Shown here: positions 1-7,208 of the stretch, in pieces | Layout of the letters: each line of letters begins with the position of its first letter | Numbering within the stretch: position 1 is the first letter of the stretch | Origin: a virus | Strand: one strand, 5' to 3' | Virus record (IMG/VR): IMGVR_UViG_3300042884_001120 | Span: 1 to 64,000 of that record | DNA length: 64,000 nt | Notes under the pieces: model-generated | Seen by the model: the letters and a program-made list of their open reading frames with translations, nothing else | Databases searched by the model: none | What the model was told of the DNA's origin: nothing | Position numbers and translations under genes: made by a program

Positions 1-667
1 TCGCATGAGTATGCGTAGCATTTGCGTAGTTACCCGTAACTTGCTTCGCATCTAGCGCAGACTGTAACCCTGTAACGTCTGAAATCGCATGAGTATGCGT
101 AGCATTTGCGTAGTTACCCGTAACTTGTTTACCACTCAACGCCGATTGTAAGCCATTAATGCCTGACATTTCGTGAGTATGCGTAGCATTTGCGTAGTTA
201 CCCGTAACTTGCTTCGCATCTAGCGCAGGCTGTAACCCTGTAACGTCTGAAATCGCATGAGTATGCGTAGCATTTGCGTAGTTACCCGTAACTTGCTTCG
301 CATCTAGCGCAGGCTGTAACCCTGTAACGTCTGAAATAACTAGTGTAACGAAACCAACCTTTCCGGCAACGCTATCTACTGCAGAAGTAGGTATTTCTAT
401 ATACATACTTCCCGACCAACGGTATGTCTTACGAGTACCTATTGCTAAATAGATTTTTCCAGTTTCACCAGTAACGGGAAAATTTTCAAAATTTGAGTAT
501 TCTAATATCTCGTCTACGTAACTAGGAAGTTGCGATGATGGAATTACACCATTTACTAAGGTTGAATAATTTCCAGTCTCTTGTTTTGAGTCTAGTGCAG
601 TTTGTAGACCCCTAATTTGGGAAATTTCGTGTCCTTCTACCTTATCTACTGATGAAATTTTAATCAT
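1..667 (-). CDS. tail fibre protein with tandem repeats (C-terminus outside window)
   Basis: Probable tail fibre or receptor-binding virion protein. The ATG at 665-667 opens a 222-codon frame that runs off the left edge, so the C-terminal tip is missing. Residues about 30-100 contain SSQLPSYVDEILEY and GETGKIYLAIGTRKTYRW, a segment type common in phage fibre proteins. From about residue 110, 28-residue repeats built around SDVTGLQ, ALDAKQVTGNY and ATHTHA begin, and four copies are visible. THTH and ALDAKQ repeats are typical of trimeric fibre shafts. A late-type promoter motif sits five bases before the start, matching a late virion role. Which receptor it binds cannot be told because the tip is not in the window. 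Confidence 0.8.
   Translation of the reverse strand, partial: MIKISSVDKVEGHEISQIRGLQTALDSKQETGNYSTLVNGVIPSSQLPSYVDEILEYSNFENFPVTGETGKIYLAIGTRKTYRWSGSMYIEIPTSAVDSVAGKVGFVTLVISDVTGLQPALDAKQVTGNYANATHTHAISDVTGLQPALDAKQVTGNYANATHTHEMSGINGLQSALSGKQVTGNYANATHTHAISDVTGLQSALDAKQVTGNYANATHTHA
2..337. repeat. four tandem 84-bp repeats inside the fibre gene
   Basis: Four copies of an 84-bp unit start near 2, 86, 170 and 254. Copies 1, 2 and 4 are nearly identical; the copy starting near 170 differs at several positions. 84 is a multiple of three, so each unit encodes 28 residues in frame on the minus strand. Near-identity at the DNA level suggests recent duplication or recombination and makes this spot prone to copy-number change. 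Confidence 0.9.
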
Positions 668-672
668 AAGAG

Positions 673-681
673 TATTTACAC
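673..681 (-). promoter_or_regulatory. late-type promoter motif GTGTAAATA
   Basis: On the minus strand GTGTAAATA lies five bases before the fibre start codon. It resembles the T4 late promoter TATAAATA and recurs before other virion genes in this window. Assignment is by position and recurrence only. Confidence 0.55.
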
Positions 682-729
682 TAAGTGTAGCACATTATGA
701 TAGATTTAGTTTTCTATTTTTATTATGTG

Positions 730-762
730 TATAGACGGAACATTAATTCTTTAATGTCTATA
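730..762 (-). terminator. hairpin between two virion genes, possible terminator
   Basis: ACATTAA (740-746) pairs with TTAATGT (751-757) over a four-base loop, and the flanking TATAG/CTATA can extend the stem. It lies downstream of the gene ending at 824 and upstream of the fibre gene. There is no strong U-run, so intrinsic termination is plausible but not certain. Confidence 0.4.
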
Positions 763-823
763 TCATTAAATGGTGCCCTTATAGTTTAAAACGCATCATT
801 AATTACTAAATAGCAATTAATAA

Positions 824-1381
824 TTATAGGTCAATTTTTACAAGAGCGTAGCCTTCTGTATCTACAGCACTTAAAAACTTGCCCACTACAACAATTCCAT
901 CGGTAGCAATTTTACCGTCATCACCTGCGTAAGCGGCATCACCAACATCTGGTAATCCGCCACCAGCACCACGATCAGTTAAATCAAAATCATTTACGAA
1001 AATAATACCCTTTGTTAAAATTGGCACTGCTTGGTTTGGTAACACGGCATCCATTTCAGCAAGTTTTCTTGGGTTATAGATAAGATACTCACCATTTTCA
1101 TCCACTTCTCTTACGTCTTTTAAGATAACACCAAAAGGTGCTGGAACCGTATTGTAAGTTGGTGTAGCAGTTACCTCTGCGACAACATCAAATCTGGCTG
1201 ATACAGCATTTGCCACACTTGAAAGGTTTGTTGGCAATTGTGATACGCCACCGTCAGTATTTTTCCAAGTATATACTGGTGTAACTAAAGTGCCCTTGGT
1301 TGTTGGGGCCTGTCCGGAATAAGAATACAAGTTTATTACGTCGTGCTCGCTATAGTTACGAAATGGTTTTAAATTTGGCAT
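824..1381 (-). CDS. putative virion structural protein
   Basis: 185 residues, starting MPNLKPFRNYSEHDVINLYS, with no signal peptide or membrane segment. The composition (Gly/Val/Asp-rich, few Cys or Lys clusters) and the stretch VLPNQAVPILTKGIIFVNDF look like head-decoration or small tail proteins of large phages. I do not recognise a named family. It sits between the fibre gene and further surface-protein genes, so a virion role is inferred from context. The start is the only ATG near the 5' end of the frame. Confidence 0.5.
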   Translation of the reverse strand: MPNLKPFRNYSEHDVINLYSYSGQAPTTKGTLVTPVYTWKNTDGGVSQLPTNLSSVANAVSARFDVVAEVTATPTYNTVPAPFGVILKDVREVDENGEYLIYNPRKLAEMDAVLPNQAVPILTKGIIFVNDFDLTDRGAGGGLPDVGDAAYAGDDGKIATDGIVVVGKFLSAVDTEGYALVKIDL

Positions 1382-1462
1382 AATCTTTAATAATGATTGT
1401 TAAATACAATTACACTTATTTTTATAAATCTGTAATATTTTTAATTTAAAAAAATACAGGTA

Positions 1463-1942
1463 TTATACGCCACTAGGTAGCGGCCAAACTGACGGCCCCC
1501 AACCGCAAGATCCATCTAACAGAGTATCAAACCTACGTCCTGTACAGTCTGCATAGGTTAATGTTAATGAACTACTACCCGTAATTGCCCTATACGAATA
1601 GGTTATACCATTTGTGTCTACAGCTGCCATTTCAACACTTGAATACGATAAACCACCAGAACAAATACCTAGAACCGAATCCCCCGATCCACTAATTGTT
1701 CCAAGATATTGCCAATCACAGCCTACGCAAAAAGTCGCCTGTGTGCCCTCTGGGGGACTAGTAAAAGAAATTCCACCAACTTTATAAACCAAATAAGTAG
1801 TAACATTTCCTAATGGGGGACAGCACTCTATAGTACTGCCGTCCTGAGCAGTGGTTTGGAATCTATATTGCTCGTCGCATTCACAAGGTGATCTATATCC
1901 TTGTGCCTCGCAACATAAACATGGGGCGGCATTTGTACTCAT
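1463..1942 (-). CDS. cysteine-rich putative virion protein
   Basis: 159 residues with a strikingly Cys-rich N-terminus (CLCCEAQGYRSPCECDEQY, then ECCPP, FCVGCDW and GICSGG), which suggests disulphides or metal binding. The rest is Ser/Thr/Gly-rich and beta-like, as in secreted or surface-exposed phage proteins. TATAAATA occurs just before the start codon on the minus strand, identical to the T4 late promoter -10. It lies between virion-like genes. Function unknown. Confidence 0.5.
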   Translation of the reverse strand: MSTNAAPCLCCEAQGYRSPCECDEQYRFQTTAQDGSTIECCPPLGNVTTYLVYKVGGISFTSPPEGTQATFCVGCDWQYLGTISGSGDSVLGICSGGLSYSSVEMAAVDTNGITYSYRAITGSSSLTLTYADCTGRRFDTLLDGSCGWGPSVWPLPSGV

Positions 1943-1947
1943 ATTAT

Positions 1948-3072
1948 TTATATATAATTTACTTTAACGTTGAAAATAATGACCTGATTACAGTTACTTG
2001 CATTTACACATCTAAGTCTCCAAATAACGCCCTCAATTCCAAGACTATTAAATGAGCTAACGTAAACTGGTTTAGCTATACGATATGAAGAGAATTGGCC
2101 CTGCGAGTTTAAAAGAGCAAATCTTTCAGTTTCTCCAACATTAGGGTTGTCTCTTAAATATAAATTAACCTTATAAGCGTTAGACAAACTTGTTGACCCC
2201 AAGTAAGCGGCGCTTGGATATTCAATATTAACAGTACTAGCTTGTTGTGGGGCTAATTGTATTGACGGAGTACATGTAATAAATGGTCTTCTACCAGTAC
2301 ACTTATCTACAACGTAACCTAATTTAATAAACCCAACTTGGGTTGGCTCTGGTCTAAAGTCTGTTAAATTAGCATTTCTAAATTCTGCAAATTGATTTTT
2401 AATCTGTGCGGCTAGGTCAAATGTTTTAAATGCTGTTGTTCCTCCGGTTTGGTACTGTAATGTAAAAGTTCTAGTTATTGTTGCGGGAGGTGCTATTGTG
2501 ATATTTGTAGATGTACGTGTAGGTGCTGCATGAAATTGATTATTACCACCTTGAGTATAATTAATTTTTATTGTTCCTATTTTTAGCAAACTCAATAAAC
2601 GCGTTGCAGAGTTAATAGTTGCCCGTCCAGTACCATTTGTAACAGTTATTGTAACTGGTAGACCAGAAGTTGCCGTGCCAGCCGATAATGTAGTTGTGGT
2701 GCCACAAGTGTAAGGCCCCAAGTTAAGTGTTGCTGAAATAGTCTGCTGTCTTTTGCAAACAAATTGAATAGATTTAGTTGCCGCTGTCCAAACATTACTG
2801 CCGCTATTGCTTCCTGTTAAAATAAAATCACCCGGCGTTGTAACGGTAATATCAACCAAGTTAGCACGATTACCAGTGCCTTTAGTAACTGTTGCTACCC
2901 CACCATTACTACTACTAACTGTATAATTAATAGCTATAGCCGCATTACTTGTAAATGCATTAAATGTTATTATGGTCGAAGGACTGTTATAACTATAAAG
3001 CCTTGAGCTTTGAGTATTTGTAATACTCGAAACACTAATTATTTGTGTTTTTTTTGCAGTTACGATGGACAT
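1948..3072 (-). CDS. putative virion protein with Ig-like N-terminal repeats
   Basis: 374 residues. The first ~200 are Thr/Ser/Asn-rich with repeated beta-sandwich-like patterns (for example VTKGTGNRANLVDITVTTPG and ITVTNGTGRATINSATRLL), consistent with two or three Ig-like or MBG-type domains. The C-terminal ~170 residues form a distinct domain. Ig-like domains are common on phage heads and tails, where they bind surface glycans. It follows the gene at 1463 with a short gap. A late-type motif GTGTAATAT lies seven bases before the ATG. The specific virion part is unknown. Confidence 0.5.
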   Translation of the reverse strand: MSIVTAKKTQIISVSSITNTQSSRLYSYNSPSTIITFNAFTSNAAIAINYTVSSSNGGVATVTKGTGNRANLVDITVTTPGDFILTGSNSGSNVWTAATKSIQFVCKRQQTISATLNLGPYTCGTTTTLSAGTATSGLPVTITVTNGTGRATINSATRLLSLLKIGTIKINYTQGGNNQFHAAPTRTSTNITIAPPATITRTFTLQYQTGGTTAFKTFDLAAQIKNQFAEFRNANLTDFRPEPTQVGFIKLGYVVDKCTGRRPFITCTPSIQLAPQQASTVNIEYPSAAYLGSTSLSNAYKVNLYLRDNPNVGETERFALLNSQGQFSSYRIAKPVYVSSFNSLGIEGVIWRLRCVNASNCNQVIIFNVKVNYI

Positions 3073-3079
3073 ACTTAGT

Positions 3080-3088
3080 ATATTACAC
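3080..3088 (-). promoter_or_regulatory. late-type promoter motif GTGTAATAT
   Basis: GTGTAATAT on the minus strand, seven bases before the ATG of the Ig-like virion gene. It belongs to the recurrent family of late-like motifs in this window. Confidence 0.5.
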
Positions 3089-3121
3089 GTAACTTTATTT
3101 TAATGCGTAAAAAATGATTTT

Positions 3122-3355
3122 TTACCCCATATTTAAAAGGTTTTGTATACCATTTATTTCAAAAGCAATTTCTTCACTACATGTAATGTGGTTTATTCTG
3201 AATTTATATTTATTGTTAAAATAGTTAACAGTAGATTCTAATTCTTTTTTTGCCTCTTCAAGCGTTTTGAACCTACTTCTCATTCCACAATCCTTCCAAG
3301 CGGTTGTGTCTGGTTCCAATATTTCTAATAAATAAGTATCGCCTATGGTTGTCAT
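3122..3355 (-). CDS. hypothetical protein
   Basis: 77 residues, no recognised domain. It looks soluble, with a helical middle (SRFKTLEEAKKELESTVNYF). It is joined to the upstream gene by TAATATG: the upstream TAA, one base, then its ATG. That arrangement indicates co-translation. No Shine-Dalgarno sequence is visible. Confidence 0.55.
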   Translation of the reverse strand: MTTIGDTYLLEILEPDTTAWKDCGMRSRFKTLEEAKKELESTVNYFNNKYKFRINHITCSEEIAFEINGIQNLLNMG

Positions 3356-3356
3356 A

Positions 3357-3596
3357 TTATATTTTAGTAAAACAATCGATATTCAAATAATCATGCCATT
3401 CAATATGTTCATCTATCTCACGAGAAAAAGCAGTTAGTAAAAAATTAACTACTTGTTTTCTAGTTTTGCCCTGTTGAAAACAGTTGGTAATTGCCATTTC
3501 AATCTTAGTATCATTTTCTCCAGATGGTAAATCTATCATCCAGCTGGCGGCATTTTTCCTTCTCTTTTCTAAAAAGATATTCATTGAGTCGTTCAT
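3357..3596 (-). CDS. hypothetical protein
   Basis: 79 residues. No recognised domain; acidic C-terminus (EIDEHIEWHDYLNID). It is the upstream partner of the gene at 3122 in a two-gene unit. The frame has one good ATG at the 5' end with an AT-rich leader. Confidence 0.55.
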   Translation of the reverse strand: MNDSMNIFLEKRRKNAASWMIDLPSGENDTKIEMAITNCFQQGKTRKQVVNFLLTAFSREIDEHIEWHDYLNIDCFTKI

Positions 3597-3655
3597 ATAT
3601 AATTACATTGATTAATTATGAGTTACCCTTTTTATTGTAGGGGTATTGTTAACTG

Positions 3656-3829
3656 TTAGTGATTGATAGCAAACCATGCTATTATAGTAGCAATTATTGC
3701 AAGTACAGTCAAGCAAAGAATAGCATAAATAGCTTTACAAAAAAACGTGAATATTTTATATAAACCAAATAATAATACAAACGGTATTAGTATAAATCCC
3801 CAACACGCAGATATAAAAGGATCTAGCAT
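3656..3829 (-). CDS. small membrane protein, 57 aa
   Basis: Short frame from ATG at 3827-3829 to TAA at 3656-3658. The product is very hydrophobic, with two likely membrane segments (around WGFILIPFVLLFGLY and AILCLTVLAIIATIIAWFA) separated by a short basic turn (KIFTFFCK). It lies just downstream of tRNA-Ser on the same strand. Small two-helix membrane proteins are frequent in phages (holin-like or membrane-modifying), but nothing here assigns a role. Confidence 0.5.
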   Translation of the reverse strand: MLDPFISACWGFILIPFVLLFGLYKIFTFFCKAIYAILCLTVLAIIATIIAWFAINH

Positions 3830-3850
3830 AATATTTATTACACTAAAAAA

Positions 3851-3938
3851 TGGCGGAAGCAGTAGGATTCGAACCTACGAAGGCTTTAATACCTCAGCTG
3901 TTTTCAAGACAGTGTCCTCGACCAACCGGGCTACTTCC
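3851..3938 (-). tRNA. tRNA-Ser (anticodon UGA)
   Basis: A complete cloverleaf can be drawn: acceptor GGAAGTA pairs with TGCTTCC, the anticodon loop is CTTGAAA with anticodon TGA between CTGT and ACAG, there is a long class II variable arm, the T-loop is TTCGAAT, and the discriminator G is followed by an encoded CCA (3851-3853). It reads UCA codons, which suit an AT-rich genome. Confidence 0.93.
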
Positions 3939-4019
3939 ATTAATATATAGTCCTGAGAAAATTGCTCTAGCGGGGCTTTTGGCCCGGACGTTACGCGCGC
4001 ACACTAGATACAGTGTAAT

Positions 4020-4104
4020 TGGTGGGCAGAGAAGGACTCGAACCTTCGAACTCTAATGAGAGCGGATTTACAGTCCGCTGTAATTGCCGCTATACGACCT
4101 ACCC
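4020..4104 (-). tRNA. tRNA-Tyr (anticodon GUA)
   Basis: The acceptor stem GGGTAGG pairs with the CTCTGCCC side, the anticodon loop CTGTAAA carries GTA within GCGGA/TCCGC, the variable arm is long as in bacterial tRNA-Tyr, and CCA is encoded (4020-4022). The ~80 bases between this gene and tRNA-Ser are unusually GC-rich and hold no gene I can support. Confidence 0.92.
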
Positions 4105-4113
4105 AAGAAAATG

Positions 4114-4184
4114 AGCCCAGCCAGAGAATTGAACTCTGCTTTCCGATTTACAAAAACGGTACATCGCCACAATGTTTGCCGGGC
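4114..4184 (-). tRNA. tRNA-Thr (anticodon UGU), compact
   Basis: The seven-base acceptor GCCCGGC pairs with GCTGGGC (one G:U). The anticodon loop TTTGTAA carries TGT. The T-arm is AGAG-TTCAATT-CTCT. The D-arm is small and the anticodon stem contains one T:T mismatch. No CCA is encoded. The overall length of 71 is short, so the identity is likely but the fold is imperfect. Confidence 0.75.
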
Positions 4185-4267
4185 GTAAAAAATTATGCAG
4201 AATTTGTTTTTATCTCATTAGCCTTGATCTGCTTTTGCTCTTCAGTTGGGTGCGACCCAACATAGCC

Positions 4268-4703
4268 TGGACGCGGCGGGAGTCGAACCCGCGTGTTTAA
4301 TATTGATTACTATATATTCATTCACATGTTTTGGTAAATTCAGCATTTGATTGACTAAAGGCTGCTATGGTTTACCGACCTATCTTTTAGAGTCTGCCTG
4401 ATATAGTGAAGAGTCTACATCCACCCCCTACGCTTGTTTTACGAGTATCGTAGATACTACTCTAACCTACTATATTTTCCAAAAGCTTAGTAGGATCTGC
4501 TTTTGGCGTTTATGCGGCCAATGCGTAAGACTCTTCTTCGGAGAAGAATTCCACAACATTTGTCATCACTGACTTGACTGCATTAACTGCATTAGTAATA
4601 ACTTTTGCATTTATGTTTTCGATCAGCTTTTAAGGTAGCCAACTGATCAACTACCACATGCATATACAGTTTTCAACGATTAAGTCGAAACCAGTACGCG
4701 CCC
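4268..4703 (-). ncRNA. ssrA: tmRNA (transfer-messenger RNA)
   Basis: Phage-encoded tmRNA, which rescues stalled ribosomes and tags the nascent protein. The tRNA-like ends pair over seven bases: 5' GGGCGCG (4697-4703) with 3' CGCGTCC. They are followed by the conserved ACTGGTTTCGACT motif and a T-arm GCGGG-TTCGACT-CCCGC. Pseudoknot PK1 is explicit at 4621-4655 (GGTAG/CTACC interleaved with GATCAG/CTGATC). About 12 bases after PK1 an in-frame GCA (4606-4608) can act as resume codon. The tag frame runs to TAA at 4510-4512 and ends SYALAA, the classic protease-recognition tail. From that GCA the tag would be 32 residues, longer than the usual 8-20. CCA is not encoded. The remaining ~240 bases downstream presumably hold further pseudoknots, which I did not resolve. 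Confidence 0.92.
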
Positions 4704-4828
4704 GAAAATTTTTAAAAGATCATTTGCAAAGACTGGCTCTGCAACTAGAGTTTATCTAGTATAGGATAATTACACAAAGTAATTTTGCCTACACACTTAT
4801 AATAAAATTATTTATGTATATTGTCAAA

Positions 4829-5023
4829 TTATTTCTTAACTTTTTTCCAAAACCAGTATGGGCCAACTATATCGTCAAAATATAAAGACAAATGCATGAA
4901 TTTTTGGTAGTAATAAAAACAAAATTCATTATTAATCTTGCTTAAGAAATCCCCACAATAGTAGAAAAATACAACTAAAAATTTATAAAATAAAATTTTA
5001 TTATTTAATAGAAGTGCGCGCAT
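4829..5023 (-). CDS. small aromatic-rich protein
   Basis: 64 residues from ATG at 5021-5023, immediately after the stop of the upstream gene. Rich in Phe/Tyr, with a hydrophobic N-terminal half (ILFYKFLVVFFYYC) that could be one membrane segment. No family recognised. It is the last gene before the ~125-base untranslated stretch (4704-4828) that leads into tmRNA; I see no ORF in that stretch. Confidence 0.45.
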   Translation of the reverse strand: MRALLLNNKILFYKFLVVFFYYCGDFLSKINNEFCFYYYQKFMHLSLYFDDIVGPYWFWKKVKK

Positions 5024-5028
5024 ACAGA

Positions 5029-5256
5029 TCAAAAGCAGTATTGATAAATTAAACTAATAAAAAAATAAACAAGAGACGGAACGAATAAAAAGCCACCATA
5101 CCCAATTAGGATATTTATCCAAGTGTTTTTAGGGTCTTCCACGAAAGCATCTACGTCTTCCTTGTAAATGAGAAATATTGCAATAATAGAAAAAACTATT
5201 GTAATAAGGTATACAATATCAAAGGTTATAAGTATTCTATTAATCAAGTTAAACAT
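5029..5256 (-). CDS. small membrane protein
   Basis: 75 residues from ATG at 5254-5256. Two membrane helices are evident (around ILITFDIVYLITIVFSIIAI and the C-terminal VPSLVYFFISLIY), separated by an acidic loop (KEDVDAFVEDPKN). A longer frame exists upstream but overlaps tRNA-Ala, so the internal ATG is preferred. Function unknown. Confidence 0.55.
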   Translation of the reverse strand: MFNLINRILITFDIVYLITIVFSIIAIFLIYKEDVDAFVEDPKNTWINILIGYGGFLFVPSLVYFFISLIYQYCF

Positions 5257-5271
5257 AATTATTAAAGGTTT

Positions 5272-5523
<252 letters not shown>

Positions 5524-5532
5524 AATTAAAAT

Positions 5533-5608
5533 TGGTACGCGATGAGGGATTTGAACCCCCGACATTTTCCGTGTAAAGGAAACGCTACTACCACTGAGCT
5601 AATCGCGC
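5533..5608 (-). tRNA. tRNA-Val (anticodon UAC)
   Basis: Acceptor GCGCGAT pairs with ATCGCGT (terminal G:U), the D-arm is AGCTC/GAGC-like, the anticodon loop TTTACAC carries TAC in TTTCC/GGAAA, the T-loop is TTCAAAT, and CCA is encoded (5533-5535). Confidence 0.93.
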
Positions 5609-5653
5609 GCTATTATAATAATACTCTATATTTACGAAATTTTCAAGTAAAAA

Positions 5654-5863
5654 TTAATCACAATTTTTAACAGATGTCACAACTGTAAATTTATATAGTA
5701 GCATTGGGTTTTTCTTTTGAACTATCAATTCCTTTTTAGCGGAAACAATTAATTTTTTTAAAGACATTATGCTAACTTGCTTTTGTAGGGACTCTTCCGC
5801 TTCCTTCTCTGTTTTATAAAAACCACTCCATTTTTCAATATTGTTATTGAAGTTAGTTTCCAT
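5654..5863 (-). CDS. hypothetical protein
   Basis: 69 residues, Lys-rich, with a likely amphipathic helix (TEKEAEESLQKQVSIMSLKK). No recognised domain. A weak promoter CTGACC-N17-TATTAA lies upstream, five bases from the ATG, so it may be transcribed on its own between tRNA-Val and the HExxH gene. Confidence 0.5.
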   Translation of the reverse strand: METNFNNNIEKWSGFYKTEKEAEESLQKQVSIMSLKKLIVSAKKELIVQKKNPMLLYKFTVVTSVKNCD

Positions 5864-5930
5864 AATAATTAATACACCAAGAAGTATAATCGGTCAGTAG
5901 TTAAAAAGAAATTTTTAAACATATAATAAT

Positions 5931-6632
5931 TTATCTATTATTCTTTCTTGCTGACATAGTTGTGGCAAATAATTCTTGCAGTTTTGACTGAATATTTTGG
6001 AAGTTTTTCTTTTCCCTTTTGTTCATTTTTGCGCTATCGGTAAGTTGATGTGAATCTACGCATATATATGCATTTATTTCGTCGGTTATTACCTGCTTTG
6101 AATATCCTATATTTAATAAATGAGATCTAAACTGCGCAAAAACAGATCTATTTAATTGGGATATAATTAAATTTACTTGCTCTCGATATTGACTGTCTAA
6201 ATAATAAATGGCATGACACATTTCATGTTTAATAGTATCTTTATCTTTAGGTTCGGCACCAATTAGGTAATATGGATTAGTATCATTGTATGACTCGTAT
6301 TCATCGGTAATTTTCCAATGAATTTCATCTATTACAAAATCGTACTCGTTGCCCCAATCCTCAAAATTTGCAGACATGAACTCGTCCACAACCGCGCCCG
6401 GCACGTTAAATCCAGCCCAATCTACGGGATATGTAAATACCCCATCACCAAACTTTTTGGCGTACATTCTTTGAAATTCTGTTATAGTAAAAGTTTTACC
6501 ACGAACTTGTTTAAATGGCGATTCGTAATACTCTTGTAAACGACAGAACGTCATTGCAAGATCGTATTGATCTTTTATAGTTACTAAAAAAATTCTCTTA
6601 TAAATTTCTTTGAGTTTGTAGTTAATTTTCAT
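5931..6632 (-). CDS. HExxH putative zinc metallopeptidase-like protein
   Basis: 233 residues. The central motif KHEMCHAIYYLD is a HExxH zinc-binding site, and TDEINAYICVDS about 50 residues later could supply a third ligand. The N-terminal part (KTFTITEFQRMYAKKFG, TYPVDWAGFNVP) resembles a family often seen in large myoviruses, annotated only as hypothetical. No signal peptide, so cytoplasmic. A protease acting on a host or virion protein is an inference from the motif. It neighbours tRNA genes and a macro-like gene. Confidence 0.6.
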   Translation of the reverse strand: MKINYKLKEIYKRIFLVTIKDQYDLAMTFCRLQEYYESPFKQVRGKTFTITEFQRMYAKKFGDGVFTYPVDWAGFNVPGAVVDEFMSANFEDWGNEYDFVIDEIHWKITDEYESYNDTNPYYLIGAEPKDKDTIKHEMCHAIYYLDSQYREQVNLIISQLNRSVFAQFRSHLLNIGYSKQVITDEINAYICVDSHQLTDSAKMNKREKKNFQNIQSKLQELFATTMSARKNNR

Positions 6633-6672
6633 TTTATATCTACTGAAAGTTAATATTGTGAATTTTAAAAAG

Positions 6673-6755
6673 CTGGGCAGGAACGACTTGAACGTTCAGC
6701 GTCTTTCGACAGAGGTTCCAAAGACCCCCGAGTTTACCAATTCCTCCACTGCCCA
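6673..6755 (-). tRNA. tRNA-Gln (anticodon UUG) on a class II, Leu-like body
   Basis: The cloverleaf is complete: acceptor TGGGCAG with CTGCCCA, anticodon loop CTTTGGA (anticodon TTG) in GGGGT/ACCTC, and T-arm GAACG-TTCAAGT-CGTTC. U1-A72, discriminator G73 and anticodon UUG are the known E. coli GlnRS identity elements, hence Gln. The D-arm (GTGG, GGAATTGGTA) and a 14-base variable arm with a GTC/GAC stem are typical of tRNA-Leu, not tRNA-Gln. The loop differs from a Leu UAG loop mainly at position 35. CCA is not encoded. Confidence 0.8.
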
Positions 6756-6770
6756 TTAAATTTTTACTAT

Positions 6771-7193
6771 CTAAGTTACAACTAGTCTTTCTTTATATAA
6801 ATCACTTGCAAATTGTTCCGGAAGTATAACGTTTAGTGGTACCGAATAGAATAGTGGCGCAATATCTTTAGGGTCATATCCTGCCAAACCACATCCAATA
6901 AGAGTAACTAGAAAAGTTTTAGCGGGATTTTGTCTGGCAAAAGTAATGAAATCCTGAACGTGTTTTTCTATATCTGAATATTCAAGCGTTTCTATCGAAA
7001 AATCTTTAGTTGGTATGGCATAGGAATTACCATACATTCCAATGCCTTTGCCCAACACTGCCCCGAATTTTTCCCTTGCTAGTTTTGCGGCACCAGTCCC
7101 ATGAATACCAGCTAGATTACTACCAAAAACAAAAACTTCATTGTTTTCAAGTGAAGTTATGTTATCTGGCGTATAGTCGTAATTTTTACCCAT
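6771..7193 (-). CDS. macro-like phage protein
   Basis: 140 residues. EVFVFGSNLAGIHGTGAA near the N-terminus, SYAIPTKD in the middle and VTLIGCGLAGYDPKDIAP near the C-terminus match the phage-associated macro-like family annotated in many bacteria and phages. Macro domains bind ADP-ribose or related nucleotides; for this subfamily the substrate is unknown. A plausible role is reversing or sensing host ADP-ribosylation, which is inference. Cytoplasmic. It lies between tRNA-Gln and the AT-hook gene. Confidence 0.7.
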   Translation of the reverse strand: MGKNYDYTPDNITSLENNEVFVFGSNLAGIHGTGAAKLAREKFGAVLGKGIGMYGNSYAIPTKDFSIETLEYSDIEKHVQDFITFARQNPAKTFLVTLIGCGLAGYDPKDIAPLFYSVPLNVILPEQFASDLYKERLVVT

Positions 7194-7208
7194 ACTAATT
7201 TAGTAATA

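Noticed and set aside
1-340. Possible CRISPR-like array
   Set aside because: The 84-bp units are contiguous, in frame and encode fibre repeats; there are no spacers.
3940-4019. GC-rich spacer with a hairpin between tRNA-Ser and tRNA-Tyr as a further tRNA or terminator
   Set aside because: A cloverleaf cannot be drawn, and the hairpin lacks a U-run.
3747-4265. Three overlapping plus-strand ORFs of about 68 aa
   Set aside because: They run across tRNA genes on the other strand and have no gene-like features.
6673-6755. Calling this tRNA-Leu from its body
   Set aside because: Anticodon UUG, U1-A72 and G73 all indicate Gln; kept as Gln with the anomaly noted.
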